Source: Panagrolaimus kolymaensis
Taxonomy: Eukaryota; Nematoda; Chromadorea; Rhabditida; Panagrolaimidae
Direction: 5' to 3'
DNA: 64,000 nt
Assembly (NCBI GenBank): GCA_028622995.1
Contig: JAJQJQ010000037.1
Span: 1,426,001-1,490,000, forward strand
The notes under the pieces: model-generated
Database searches by the model: none
Seen by the model: only the letters and a program-made list of their open reading frames with translations
What the model was told of the DNA's origin: nothing
Program-made: the position numbers and the translations under genes
Part shown: one piece after another, positions 21,673 to 37,300 of the stretch
Layout of the letters: every line of letters starts with the position of its first letter
Numbering within the stretch: the first letter of the stretch is position 1

Positions 21673-22720
21673 GCATACCAATTAAGACCTCCAACCAAAT
21701 TATCTGAATACATCCTATCAAGCCTTGAGGTAGTTTGATCGAATTTAAAACTTTTTGAATAAGAAAAAAAATTGCAGATGAAAAGTGCCTTATTATTATT
21801 ATTATCATATTTTATGCATTTTTACATCCATTTTCAATTATATTTTTCAAAACGGATCCTATCCTATGGTGACGATTTGGAAGCCACCAAAAAATTACAA
21901 TTAAAGCAAAAAAATGCTTTGATAAAGGTAAATAAATTCCAAGCACATAAGTAAGAAAGTTTAAAAAAAATTTTGTTTATCTCAAGTAATAAATCACATA
22001 AATACCTACAAAATCGGTAACATATTTCTTTAGTGAAAGATAAGGCTCAAATCGAGTTATGTGGCTTTGAAATTTAAAAACCAATATTAAATATTCAAAT
22101 TTTTAAGTTTTGAATTAGAATTTTTTTTTTCAGAGGTTTTTTTGTTTTCAATATTTATTATTAAATATATTAAAATTATTCCAAAGAGGATTTTGAGCTC
22201 CGTCCATTGGAAGTATCTCAATCGATGAACATTTTTCTTGAACACATGTATCAAGCTTAAAAATTAGTGAATCTCGTTTTGAATTAGGGCTTGAATTGGA
22301 GATATGGATTTTTTGTTTTAAATATTCATTATTAAATATATTAAAATTATTCCCAACGGGATTTTGAATCGCATGCACGGGAAGTACCTCAATCAATGAA
22401 CTTTTATTTTTGAACACTTTCATCAAGCATTGAGATGATACCTTAATCAAAAAAAATTTAATTATGAAACAAATAATTTTTTCCCCTTCAGCATATCTTA
22501 TTTTTTAATCTTTTTCTTTGTTTTTTTGTCAAAAAATACAAGCAAACAAAAGGCATTTCTAAAATGGCTGCAAAATATGAACAACACATGTATCAAGCAT
22601 TGATGCAAGACATCATTGAAACTCGTTTTGAATTACGGAGTTCAATAAAGCATATGGATTTTTTTATCCAAATATTTTTCTTATAATTTTTAATAATTAA
22701 TGCCAAGAGGATTTTGAATC
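21673..22720 (+). repeat. B unit 11: 1048-bp deletion unit
   Basis: States: G at 10670, A7, A at 11039, h3. It lacks 182 bp relative to a 1230-bp unit. The sequence follows S2 to gatgaac (22230), then continues as the S3 sequence from gaacacatgtatcaagc (22240). A fused S2/S3 subrepeat remains and one subrepeat period is lost. Three bases at or near the joint match neither parent as seen in other units: A at 22183, A at 22231 and C at 22237. No other unit has this form. Confidence 0.95.
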
Positions 22721-23950
22721 GCATACCAATTAAGACCTCCAACCAAATTATCTGAATACATCCTATCAAGCCTTGAGGTAGTTTGATCGAATTTAAAACT
22801 TTTTGAATAAGAAAAAAAATTGCAGATGAAAAGTGCCTTATTATTATTATTATCATATTTTATGCATTTTTACATCCATTTTCAATTATATTTTTCAAAA
22901 CGGATCCTATCCTATGGTGACGATTTGGAAGCCACCAAAAAATTACAATTAAAGCAAAAAAATGCTTTGATAAAGGTAAATAAATTCCAAGCACATAAGT
23001 AAGAAAGTTTAAAAAAAATTTTGTTTATCTCAAGTAATAAATCACATAAATACCTACAAAATCGGTAACATATTTCTTTAGTGAAAGATAAGGCTCAAAT
23101 CGAGTTATGTGGCTTTGAAATTTAAAAACCAATATTAAATATTCAAATTTTTATGTTTTGAATTAGAATTTTTTTTTTCAGAGGTTTTTTTGTTTTCAAT
23201 ATTTATTATTAAATATATTAAAATTATTCCCAAGAGGATTTTGAGCTCCGTCCATTGGAAGTATCTCAATCGATGAACTTTTTTTTTTGAACACATATAT
23301 CAACAACTTCAAGGTTGATTAATCGAATTCAACTTTGAGTTAGAGCTTGAATTGGGCATATGAATATTTTAAGCCAAATATTTTTAATTAATTTTTTAAT
23401 AATTATTCTCTTTCAAAGTTTTTATAGCCCTCCACGGGAAGCACCTCAATCGATGAAAATTTTTTTGACGAACACATGTATCAAGCTTAAAAATTAGTGA
23501 ATCTCGTTTTGAATTAGGGCTTGAATTGGAGATATGGATTTTTTGTTTTAAATATTCATTATTAAATATATTAAAATTATTCCCAACGGGATTTTGAATC
23601 GCATGCACGGGAAGTACCTCAATCAATGAACTTTTATTTTTGAACACTTTCATCAAGCATTGAGATGATACCTTAATCAAAAAAAATTTAATTATGAAAC
23701 AAATAATTTTTTCCCCTTCAGCATATCTTATTTTTTAATGTTTTTCTTTATTTTTTTGTCAAAAAATACAAGCAAACAAAAGGCATTTCTAAAATGGCTG
23801 CAAAATATGAACAACACATGTATCAAGCATTGATGCAAGACATCATTGAAACTCGTTTTGAATTACGGAGTTCAATAAAGCATATGGATTTTTTTATCCA
23901 AATATTTTTCTTATAATTTTTAATAATTAATGCCAAGAGGATTTTGAATC
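22721..23950 (+). repeat. B unit 12
   Basis: States: G at 10670, A7, T at 11039, h2. This is the first h2 unit. The unit downstream of the deletion unit is otherwise full length. Confidence 0.93.
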
Positions 23951-26900
23951 GCATACCAATTAAGACCTCCAACCAAATTATCTGAATACATCCTATCAAG
24001 CCTTGAGGTAGTTTAATCGAATTTAAAACTTTTTGAATAAGAAAAAAAATTGCAGATGAAAAGTGCCTTATTATTATTATTATCATATTTTATGCATTTT
24101 TACATCCATTTTCAATTATATTTTTCAAAACGGATCCTATCCTATGGTGACGATTTGGAAGCCACCAAAAAATTACAATTAAAGCAAAAAATGCTTTGAT
24201 AAAGGTAAATAAATTCCAAGCACATAAGTAAGAAAGTTTAAAAAAAATTTTGTTTATCTCAAGTAATAAATCACATAAATACCTACAAAATCGGTAACAT
24301 ATTTCTTTAGTGAAAGATAAGGCTCAAATCGAGTTATGTGGCTTTGAAATTTAAAAACCAATATTAAATATTCAAATTTTTAAGTTTTGAATTAGAATTT
24401 TTTTTTTCAGAGGTTTTTTTGTTTTCAATATTTATTATTAAATATATTAAAATTATTCCCAAGAGGATTTTGAGCTCCGTCCATTGGAAGTATCTCAATC
24501 GATGAACTTTTTTTTTTGAACACATATATCAACAACTTCAAGGTTGATTAATCGAATTCAACTTTGAGTTAGAGCTTGAATTGGGCATATGAATATTTTA
24601 AGCCAAATATTTTTAATTAATTTTTTAATAATTATTCTCTTTCAAAGTTTTTATAGCCCTCCACGGGAAGCACCTCAATCGATGAAAATTTTTTTGACGA
24701 ACACATGTATCAAGCTTAAAAATTAGTGAATCTCGTTTTGAATTAGGGCTTGAATTGGAGATATGGATTTTTTGTTTTAAATATTCATTATTAAATATAT
24801 TAAAATTATTCCCAACGGGATTTTGAATCGCATGCACGGGAAGTACCTCAATCAATGAACTTTTATTTTTGAACACTTTCATCAAGCATTGAGATGATAC
24901 CTTAATCAAAAAAAATTTAATTATGCAACAAATAATTTTTTCCCCTTCAGCAGATCTTATTTTTTAATGTTTTTCTTTATTTTTTTGTCAAAAAATACAA
25001 GCAAACAAAAGGCATTTCTAAAATGGCTGCAAAATATGAACAACACATGTATCAAGCATTGATGCAAGACATCATTGAAACTCGTTTTGAATTACGGAGT
25101 TCAATAAAGCATATGGATTTTTTTATCCAAATATTTTTCTTATAATTTTTAATAATTAATGCCAAGAGGATTTTGAATCGCATACCAATTAAGACCTCCA
25201 ACCAAATTATCTGAATACATCCTATCAAGCCTTGAGGTAGTTTAATCGAATTTAAAACTTTTTGAATAAGAAAAAAAATTGCAGATGAAAAGTGCCTTAT
25301 TATTATTATTATCATATTTTATGCATTTTTACATCCATTTTCAATTATATTTTTCAAAACGGATCCTATCCTATGGTGACGATTTGGAAGCCACCAAAAA
25401 ATTACAATTAAAGCAAAAAATGCTTTGATAAAGGTAAATAAATTCCAAGCACATAAGTAAGAAAGTTTAAAAAAAATTTTGTTTATCTCAAGTAATAAAT
25501 CACATAAATACCTACAAAATCGGTAACATATTTCTTTAGTGAAAGATAAGGCTCAAATCGAGTTATGTGGCTTTGAAATTTAAAAACCAATATTAAATAT
25601 TCAAATTTTTAAGTTTTGAATTAGAATTTTTTTTTTCAGAGGTTTTTTTGTTTTCAATATTTATTATTAAATATATTAAAATTATTCCCAAGAGGATTTT
25701 GAGCTCCGTCCATTGGAAGTATCTCAATCGATGAACTTTTTTTTTTGAACACATATATCAACAACTTCAAGGTTGATTAATCGAATTCAACTTTGAGTTA
25801 GAGCTTGAATTGGGCATATGAATATTTTAAGCCAAATATTTTTAATTAATTTTTTAATAATTATTCTCTTTCAAAGTTTTTATAGCCCTCCACGGGAAGC
25901 ACCTCAATCGATGAAAATTTTTTTGACGAACACATGTATCAAGCTTAAAAATTAGTGAATCTCGTTTTGAATTAGGGCTTGAATTGGAGATATGGATTTT
26001 TTGTTTTAAATATTCATTATTAAATATATTAAAATTATTCCCAACGGGATTTTGAATCGCATGCACGGGAAGTACCTCAATCAATGAACTTTTATTTTTG
26101 AACACTTTCATCAAGCATTGAGATGATACCTTAATCAAAAAAAATTTAATTATGCAACAAATAATTTTTTCCCCTTCAGCAGATCTTATTTTTTAATGTT
26201 TTTCTTTATTTTTTTGTCAAAAAATACAAGCAAACAAAAGGCATTTCTAAAATGGCTGCAAAATATGAACAACACATGTATCAAGCATTGATGCAAGACA
26301 TCATTGAAACTCGTTTTGAATTACGGAGTTCAATAAAGCATATGGATTTTTTTATCCAAATATTTTTCTTATAATTTTTAATAATTAATGCCAAGAGGAT
26401 TTTGAATCGCATACCAATTAAGACCTCCAACCAAATTATCTGAATACATCCTATCAAGCCTTGAGGTAGTTTAATCGAATTTAAAACTTTTTGAATAAGA
26501 AAAAAAATTGCAGATGAAAAGTGCCTTATTATTATTATTATCATATTTTATGCATTTTTACATCCATTTTCAATTATATTTTTCAAAACGGATCCTATCC
26601 TATGGTGACGATTTGGAAGCCACCAAAAAATTACAATTAAAGCAAAAAATGCTTTGATAAAGGTAAATAAATTCCAAGCACATAAGTAAGAAAGTTTAAA
26701 AAAAATTTTGTTTATCTCAAGTAATAAATCACATAAATACCTACAAAATCGGTAACATATTTCTTTAGTGAAAGATAAGGCTCAAATCGAGTTATGTGGC
26801 TTTGAAATTTAAAAACCAATATTAAATATTCAAATTTTTAAGTTTTGAATTAGAATTTTTTTTTTCAGAGGTTTTTTTGTTTTCAATATTTATTATTAAA

Positions 26901-29900
26901 TATATTAAAATTATTCCCAAGAGGATTTTGAGCTCCGTCCATTGGAAGTATCTCAATCGATGAACTTTTTTTTTTGAACACATATATCAACAACTTCAAG
27001 GTTGATTAATCGAATTCAACTTTGAGTTAGAGCTTGAATTGGGCATATGAATATTTTAAGCCAAATATTTTTAATTAATTTTTTAATAATTATTCTCTTT
27101 CAAAGTTTTTATAGCCCTCCACGGGAAGCACCTCAATCGATGAAAATTTTTTTGACGAACACATGTATCAAGCTTAAAAATTAGTGAATCTCGTTTTGAA
27201 TTAGGGCTTGAATTGGAGATATGGATTTTTTGTTTTAAATATTCATTATTAAATATATTAAAATTATTCCCAACGGGATTTTGAATCGCATGCACGGGAA
27301 GTACCTCAATCAATGAACTTTTATTTTTGAACACTTTCATCAAGCATTGAGATGATACCTTAATCAAAAAAAATTTAATTATGCAACAAATAATTTTTTC
27401 CCCTTCAGCAGATCTTATTTTTTAATGTTTTTCTTTATTTTTTTGTCAAAAAATACAAGCAAACAAAAGGCATTTCTAAAATGGCTGCAAAATATGAACA
27501 ACACATGTATCAAGCATTGATGCAAGACATCATTGAAACTCGTTTTGAATTACGGAGTTCAATAAAGCATATGGATTTTTTTATCCAAATATTTTTCTTA
27601 TAATTTTTAATAATTAATGCCAAGAGGATTTTGAATCGCATACCAATTAAGACCTCCAACCAAATTATCTGAATACATCCTATCAAGCCTTGAGGTAGTT
27701 TAATCGAATTTAAAACTTTTTGAATAAGAAAAAAAATTGCAGATGAAAAGTGCCTTATTATTATTATTATCATATTTTATGCATTTTTACATCCATTTTC
27801 AATTATATTTTTCAAAACGGATCCTATCCTATGGTGACGATTTGGAAGCCACCAAAAAATTACAATTAAAGCAAAAAATGCTTTGATAAAGGTAAATAAA
27901 TTCCAAGCACATAAGTAAGAAAGTTTAAAAAAAATTTTGTTTATCTCAAGTAATAAATCACATAAATACCTACAAAATCGGTAACATATTTCTTTAGTGA
28001 AAGATAAGGCTCAAATCGAGTTATGTGGCTTTGAAATTTAAAAACCAATATTAAATATTCAAATTTTTAAGTTTTGAATTAGAATTTTTTTTTTCAGAGG
28101 TTTTTTTGTTTTCAATATTTATTATTAAATATATTAAAATTATTCCCAAGAGGATTTTGAGCTCCGTCCATTGGAAGTATCTCAATCGATGAACTTTTTT
28201 TTTTGAACACATATATCAACAACTTCAAGGTTGATTAATCGAATTCAACTTTGAGTTAGAGCTTGAATTGGGCATATGAATATTTTAAGCCAAATATTTT
28301 TAATTAATTTTTTAATAATTATTCTCTTTCAAAGTTTTTATAGCCCTCCACGGGAAGCACCTCAATCGATGAAAATTTTTTTGACGAACACATGTATCAA
28401 GCTTAAAAATTAGTGAATCTCGTTTTGAATTAGGGCTTGAATTGGAGATATGGATTTTTTGTTTTAAATATTCATTATTAAATATATTAAAATTATTCCC
28501 AACGGGATTTTGAATCGCATGCACGGGAAGTACCTCAATCAATGAACTTTTATTTTTGAACACTTTCATCAAGCATTGAGATGATACCTTAATCAAAAAA
28601 AATTTAATTATGCAACAAATAATTTTTTCCCCTTCAGCAGATCTTATTTTTTAATGTTTTTCTTTATTTTTTTGTCAAAAAATACAAGCAAACAAAAGGC
28701 ATTTCTAAAATGGCTGCAAAATATGAACAACACATGTATCAAGCATTGATGCAAGACATCATTGAAACTCGTTTTGAATTACGGAGTTCAATAAAGCATA
28801 TGGATTTTTTTATCCAAATATTTTTCTTATAATTTTTAATAATTAATGCCAAGAGGATTTTGAATCGCATACCAATTAAGACCTCCAACCAAATTATCTG
28901 AATACATCCTATCAAGCCTTGAGGTAGTTTAATCGAATTTAAAACTTTTTGAATAAGAAAAAAAATTGCAGATGAAAAGTGCCTTATTATTATTATTATC
29001 ATATTTTATGCATTTTTACATCCATTTTCAATTATATTTTTCAAAACGGATCCTATCCTATGGTGACGATTTGGAAGCCACCAAAAAATTACAATTAAAG
29101 CAAAAAATGCTTTGATAAAGGTAAATAAATTCCAAGCACATAAGTAAGAAAGTTTAAAAAAAATTTTGTTTATCTCAAGTAATAAATCACATAAATACCT
29201 ACAAAATCGGTAACATATTTCTTTAGTGAAAGATAAGGCTCAAATCGAGTTATGTGGCTTTGAAATTTAAAAACCAATATTAAATATTCAAATTTTTAAG
29301 TTTTGAATTAGAATTTTTTTTTTCAGAGGTTTTTTTGTTTTCAATATTTATTATTAAATATATTAAAATTATTCCCAAGAGGATTTTGAGCTCCGTCCAT
29401 TGGAAGTATCTCAATCGATGAACTTTTTTTTTTGAACACATATATCAACAACTTCAAGGTTGATTAATCGAATTCAACTTTGAGTTAGAGCTTGAATTGG
29501 GCATATGAATATTTTAAGCCAAATATTTTTAATTAATTTTTTAATAATTATTCTCTTTCAAAGTTTTTATAGCCCTCCACGGGAAGCACCTCAATCGATG
29601 AAAATTTTTTTGACGAACACATGTATCAAGCTTAAAAATTAGTGAATCTCGTTTTGAATTAGGGCTTGAATTGGAGATATGGATTTTTTGTTTTAAATAT
29701 TCATTATTAAATATATTAAAATTATTCCCAACGGGATTTTGAATCGCATGCACGGGAAGTACCTCAATCAATGAACTTTTATTTTTGAACACTTTCATCA
29801 AGCATTGAGATGATACCTTAATCAAAAAAAATTTAATTATGCAACAAATAATTTTTTCCCCTTCAGCAGATCTTATTTTTTAATGTTTTTCTTTATTTTT

Positions 29901-31324
29901 TTGTCAAAAAATACAAGCAAACAAAAGGCATTTCTAAAATGGCTGCAAAATATGAACAACACATGTATCAAGCATTGATGCAAGACATCATTGAAACTCG
30001 TTTTGAATTACGGAGTTCAATAAAGCATATGGATTTTTTTATCCAAATATTTTTCTTATAATTTTTAATAATTAATGCCAAGAGGATTTTGAATCGCATA
30101 CCAATTAAGACCTCCAACCAAATTATCTGAATACATCCTATCAAGCCTTGAGGTAGTTTAATCGAATTTAAAACTTTTTGAATAAGAAAAAAAATTGCAG
30201 ATGAAAAGTGCCTTATTATTATTATTATCATATTTTATGCATTTTTACATCCATTTTCAATTATATTTTTCAAAACGGATCCTATCCTATGGTGACGATT
30301 TGGAAGCCACCAAAAAATTACAATTAAAGCAAAAAATGCTTTGATAAAGGTAAATAAATTCCAAGCACATAAGTAAGAAAGTTTAAAAAAAATTTTGTTT
30401 ATCTCAAGTAATAAATCACATAAATACCTACAAAATCGGTAACATATTTCTTTAGTGAAAGATAAGGCTCAAATCGAGTTATGTGGCTTTGAAATTTAAA
30501 AACCAATATTAAATATTCAAATTTTTAAGTTTTGAATTAGAATTTTTTTTTTCAGAGGTTTTTTTGTTTTCAATATTTATTATTAAATATATTAAAATTA
30601 TTCCCAAGAGGATTTTGAGCTCCGTCCATTGGAAGTATCTCAATCGATGAACTTTTTTTTTTGAACACATATATCAACAACTTCAAGGTTGATTAATCGA
30701 ATTCAACTTTGAGTTAGAGCTTGAATTGGGCATATGAATATTTTAAGCCAAATATTTTTAATTAATTTTTTAATAATTATTCTCTTTCAAAGTTTTTATA
30801 GCCCTCCACGGGAAGCACCTCAATCGATGAAAATTTTTTTGACGAACACATGTATCAAGCTTAAAAATTAGTGAATCTCGTTTTGAATTAGGGCTTGAAT
30901 TGGAGATATGGATTTTTTGTTTTAAATATTCATTATTAAATATATTAAAATTATTCCCAACGGGATTTTGAATCGCATGCACGGGAAGTACCTCAATCAA
31001 TGAACTTTTATTTTTGAACACTTTCATCAAGCATTGAGATGATACCTTAATCAAAAAAAATTTAATTATGCAACAAATAATTTTTTCCCCTTCAGCAGAT
31101 CTTATTTTTTAATGTTTTTCTTTATTTTTTTGTCAAAAAATACAAGCAAACAAAAGGCATTTCTAAAATGGCTGCAAAATATGAACAACACATGTATCAA
31201 GCATTGATGCAAGACATCATTGAAACTCGTTTTGAATTACGGAGTTCAATAAAGCATATGGATTTTTTTATCCAAATATTTTTCTTATAATTTTTAATAA
31301 TTAATGCCAAGAGGATTTTGAATC
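23951..31324 (+). repeat. B units 13-18: run of six like units
   Basis: Starts are 23951, 25180, 26409, 27638, 28867 and 30096, each 1229 bp. All have A at 10670, A6, A at 11039 and h1. No difference between units is visible by eye over 7.4 kb. Confidence 0.93.
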
Positions 31325-34300
31325 GCATACCAATTAAGACCTCCAACCAAATTATCTGAATACATCCTATCAAGCCTTGAGGTAGTTTAATCGAATTTAA
31401 AACTTTTTGAATAAGAAAAAAAATTGCAGATGAAAAGTGCCTTATTATTATTATTATCATATTTTATGCATTTTTACATCCATTTTCAATTATATTTTTC
31501 AAAACGGATCCTATCCTATGGTGACGATTTGGAAGCCACCAAAAAATTACAATTAAAGCAAAAAATGCTTTGATAAAGGTAAATAAATTCCAAGCACATA
31601 AGTAAGAAAGTTTAAAAAAAATTTTGTTTATCTCAAGTAATAAATCACATAAATACCTACAAAATCGGTAACATATTTCTTTAGTGAAAGATAAGGCTCA
31701 AATCGAGTTATGTGGCTTTGAAATTTAAAAACCAATATTAAATATTCAAATTTTTAAGTTTTGAATTAGAATTTTTTTTTTCAGAGGTTTTTTTGTTTTC
31801 AATATTTATTATTAAATATATTAAAATTATTCCCAAGAGGATTTTGAGCTCCGTCCATTGGAAGTATCTCAATCGATGAACTTTTTTTTTTGAACACATA
31901 TATCAACAACTTCAAGGTTGATTAATCGAATTCAACTTTGAGTTAGAGCTTGAATTGGGCATATGAATATTTTAAGCCAAATATTTTTAATTAATTTTTT
32001 AATAATTATTCTCTTTCAAAGTTTTTATAGCCCTCCACGGGAAGCACCTCAATCGATGAAAATTTTTTTGACGAACACATGTATCAAGCTTAAAAATTAG
32101 TGAATCTCGTTTTGAATTAGGGCTTGAATTGGAGATATGGATTTTTTGTTTTAAATATTCATTATTAAATATATTAAAATTATTCCCAACGGGATTTTGA
32201 ATCGCATGCACGGGAAGTACCTCAATCAATGAACTTTTATTTTTGAACACTTTCATCAAGCATTGAGATGATACCTTAATCAAAAAAAATTTAATTATGA
32301 AACAAATAATTTTTTCCCCTTCAGCATATCTTATTTTTTAATGTTTTTCTTTATTTTTTTGTCAAAAAATACAAGCAAACAAAAGGCATTTCTAAAATGG
32401 CTGCAAAATATGAACAACACATGTATCAAGCATTGATGCAAGACATCATTGAAACTCGTTTTGAATTACGGAGTTCAATAAAGCATATGGATTTTTTTAT
32501 CCAAATATTTTTCTTATAATTTTTAATAATTAATGCCAAGAGGATTTTGAATCGCATACCAATTAAGACCTCCAACCAAATTATCTGAATACATCCTATC
32601 AAGCCTTGAGGTAGTTTAATCGAATTTAAAACTTTTTGAATAAGAAAAAAAATTGCAGATGAAAAGTGCCTTATTATTATTATTATCATATTTTATGCAT
32701 TTTTACATCCATTTTCAATTATATTTTTCAAAACGGATCCTATCCTATGGTGACGATTTGGAAGCCACCAAAAAATTACAATTAAAGCAAAAAATGCTTT
32801 GATAAAGGTAAATAAATTCCAAGCACATAAGTAAGAAAGTTTAAAAAAAATTTTGTTTATCTCAAGTAATAAATCACATAAATACCTACAAAATCGGTAA
32901 CATATTTCTTTAGTGAAAGATAAGGCTCAAATCGAGTTATGTGGCTTTGAAATTTAAAAACCAATATTAAATATTCAAATTTTTAAGTTTTGAATTAGAA
33001 TTTTTTTTTTCAGAGGTTTTTTTGTTTTCAATATTTATTATTAAATATATTAAAATTATTCCCAAGAGGATTTTGAGCTCCGTCCATTGGAAGTATCTCA
33101 ATCGATGAACTTTTTTTTTTGAACACATATATCAACAACTTCAAGGTTGATTAATCGAATTCAACTTTGAGTTAGAGCTTGAATTGGGCATATGAATATT
33201 TTAAGCCAAATATTTTTAATTAATTTTTTAATAATTATTCTCTTTCAAAGTTTTTATAGCCCTCCACGGGAAGCACCTCAATCGATGAAAATTTTTTTGA
33301 CGAACACATGTATCAAGCTTAAAAATTAGTGAATCTCGTTTTGAATTAGGGCTTGAATTGGAGATATGGATTTTTTGTTTTAAATATTCATTATTAAATA
33401 TATTAAAATTATTCCCAACGGGATTTTGAATCGCATGCACGGGAAGTACCTCAATCAATGAACTTTTATTTTTGAACACTTTCATCAAGCATTGAGATGA
33501 TACCTTAATCAAAAAAAATTTAATTATGAAACAAATAATTTTTTCCCCTTCAGCATATCTTATTTTTTAATGTTTTTCTTTATTTTTTTGTCAAAAAATA
33601 CAAGCAAACAAAAGGCATTTCTAAAATGGCTGCAAAATATGAACAACACATGTATCAAGCATTGATGCAAGACATCATTGAAACTCGTTTTGAATTACGG
33701 AGTTCAATAAAGCATATGGATTTTTTTATCCAAATATTTTTCTTATAATTTTTAATAATTAATGCCAAGAGGATTTTGAATCGCATACCAATTAAGACCT
33801 CCAACCAAATTATCTGAATACATCCTATCAAGCCTTGAGGTAGTTTAATCGAATTTAAAACTTTTTGAATAAGAAAAAAAATTGCAGATGAAAAGTGCCT
33901 TATTATTATTATTATCATATTTTATGCATTTTTACATCCATTTTCAATTATATTTTTCAAAACGGATCCTATCCTATGGTGACGATTTGGAAGCCACCAA
34001 AAAATTACAATTAAAGCAAAAAATGCTTTGATAAAGGTAAATAAATTCCAAGCACATAAGTAAGAAAGTTTAAAAAAAATTTTGTTTATCTCAAGTAATA
34101 AATCACATAAATACCTACAAAATCGGTAACATATTTCTTTAGTGAAAGATAAGGCTCAAATCGAGTTATGTGGCTTTGAAATTTAAAAACCAATATTAAA
34201 TATTCAAATTTTTAAGTTTTGAATTAGAATTTTTTTTTTCAGAGGTTTTTTTGTTTTCAATATTTATTATTAAATATATTAAAATTATTCCCAAGAGGAT

Positions 34301-37300
34301 TTTGAGCTCCGTCCATTGGAAGTATCTCAATCGATGAACTTTTTTTTTTGAACACATATATCAACAACTTCAAGGTTGATTAATCGAATTCAACTTTGAG
34401 TTAGAGCTTGAATTGGGCATATGAATATTTTAAGCCAAATATTTTTAATTAATTTTTTAATAATTATTCTCTTTCAAAGTTTTTATAGCCCTCCACGGGA
34501 AGCACCTCAATCGATGAAAATTTTTTTGACGAACACATGTATCAAGCTTAAAAATTAGTGAATCTCGTTTTGAATTAGGGCTTGAATTGGAGATATGGAT
34601 TTTTTGTTTTAAATATTCATTATTAAATATATTAAAATTATTCCCAACGGGATTTTGAATCGCATGCACGGGAAGTACCTCAATCAATGAACTTTTATTT
34701 TTGAACACTTTCATCAAGCATTGAGATGATACCTTAATCAAAAAAAATTTAATTATGAAACAAATAATTTTTTCCCCTTCAGCATATCTTATTTTTTAAT
34801 GTTTTTCTTTATTTTTTTGTCAAAAAATACAAGCAAACAAAAGGCATTTCTAAAATGGCTGCAAAATATGAACAACACATGTATCAAGCATTGATGCAAG
34901 ACATCATTGAAACTCGTTTTGAATTACGGAGTTCAATAAAGCATATGGATTTTTTTATCCAAATATTTTTCTTATAATTTTTAATAATTAATGCCAAGAG
35001 GATTTTGAATCGCATACCAATTAAGACCTCCAACCAAATTATCTGAATACATCCTATCAAGCCTTGAGGTAGTTTAATCGAATTTAAAACTTTTTGAATA
35101 AGAAAAAAAATTGCAGATGAAAAGTGCCTTATTATTATTATTATCATATTTTATGCATTTTTACATCCATTTTCAATTATATTTTTCAAAACGGATCCTA
35201 TCCTATGGTGACGATTTGGAAGCCACCAAAAAATTACAATTAAAGCAAAAAATGCTTTGATAAAGGTAAATAAATTCCAAGCACATAAGTAAGAAAGTTT
35301 AAAAAAAATTTTGTTTATCTCAAGTAATAAATCACATAAATACCTACAAAATCGGTAACATATTTCTTTAGTGAAAGATAAGGCTCAAATCGAGTTATGT
35401 GGCTTTGAAATTTAAAAACCAATATTAAATATTCAAATTTTTAAGTTTTGAATTAGAATTTTTTTTTTCAGAGGTTTTTTTGTTTTCAATATTTATTATT
35501 AAATATATTAAAATTATTCCCAAGAGGATTTTGAGCTCCGTCCATTGGAAGTATCTCAATCGATGAACTTTTTTTTTTGAACACATATATCAACAACTTC
35601 AAGGTTGATTAATCGAATTCAACTTTGAGTTAGAGCTTGAATTGGGCATATGAATATTTTAAGCCAAATATTTTTAATTAATTTTTTAATAATTATTCTC
35701 TTTCAAAGTTTTTATAGCCCTCCACGGGAAGCACCTCAATCGATGAAAATTTTTTTGACGAACACATGTATCAAGCTTAAAAATTAGTGAATCTCGTTTT
35801 GAATTAGGGCTTGAATTGGAGATATGGATTTTTTGTTTTAAATATTCATTATTAAATATATTAAAATTATTCCCAACGGGATTTTGAATCGCATGCACGG
35901 GAAGTACCTCAATCAATGAACTTTTATTTTTGAACACTTTCATCAAGCATTGAGATGATACCTTAATCAAAAAAAATTTAATTATGAAACAAATAATTTT
36001 TTCCCCTTCAGCATATCTTATTTTTTAATGTTTTTCTTTATTTTTTTGTCAAAAAATACAAGCAAACAAAAGGCATTTCTAAAATGGCTGCAAAATATGA
36101 ACAACACATGTATCAAGCATTGATGCAAGACATCATTGAAACTCGTTTTGAATTACGGAGTTCAATAAAGCATATGGATTTTTTTATCCAAATATTTTTC
36201 TTATAATTTTTAATAATTAATGCCAAGAGGATTTTGAATCGCATACCAATTAAGACCTCCAACCAAATTATCTGAATACATCCTATCAAGCCTTGAGGTA
36301 GTTTAATCGAATTTAAAACTTTTTGAATAAGAAAAAAAATTGCAGATGAAAAGTGCCTTATTATTATTATTATCATATTTTATGCATTTTTACATCCATT
36401 TTCAATTATATTTTTCAAAACGGATCCTATCCTATGGTGACGATTTGGAAGCCACCAAAAAATTACAATTAAAGCAAAAAATGCTTTGATAAAGGTAAAT
36501 AAATTCCAAGCACATAAGTAAGAAAGTTTAAAAAAAATTTTGTTTATCTCAAGTAATAAATCACATAAATACCTACAAAATCGGTAACATATTTCTTTAG
36601 TGAAAGATAAGGCTCAAATCGAGTTATGTGGCTTTGAAATTTAAAAACCAATATTAAATATTCAAATTTTTAAGTTTTGAATTAGAATTTTTTTTTTCAG
36701 AGGTTTTTTTGTTTTCAATATTTATTATTAAATATATTAAAATTATTCCCAAGAGGATTTTGAGCTCCGTCCATTGGAAGTATCTCAATCGATGAACTTT
36801 TTTTTTTGAACACATATATCAACAACTTCAAGGTTGATTAATCGAATTCAACTTTGAGTTAGAGCTTGAATTGGGCATATGAATATTTTAAGCCAAATAT
36901 TTTTAATTAATTTTTTAATAATTATTCTCTTTCAAAGTTTTTATAGCCCTCCACGGGAAGCACCTCAATCGATGAAAATTTTTTTGACGAACACATGTAT
37001 CAAGCTTAAAAATTAGTGAATCTCGTTTTGAATTAGGGCTTGAATTGGAGATATGGATTTTTTGTTTTAAATATTCATTATTAAATATATTAAAATTATT
37101 CCCAACGGGATTTTGAATCGCATGCACGGGAAGTACCTCAATCAATGAACTTTTATTTTTGAACACTTTCATCAAGCATTGAGATGATACCTTAATCAAA
37201 AAAAATTTAATTATGAAACAAATAATTTTTTCCCCTTCAGCATATCTTATTTTTTAATGTTTTTCTTTATTTTTTTGTCAAAAAATACAAGCAAACAAAA

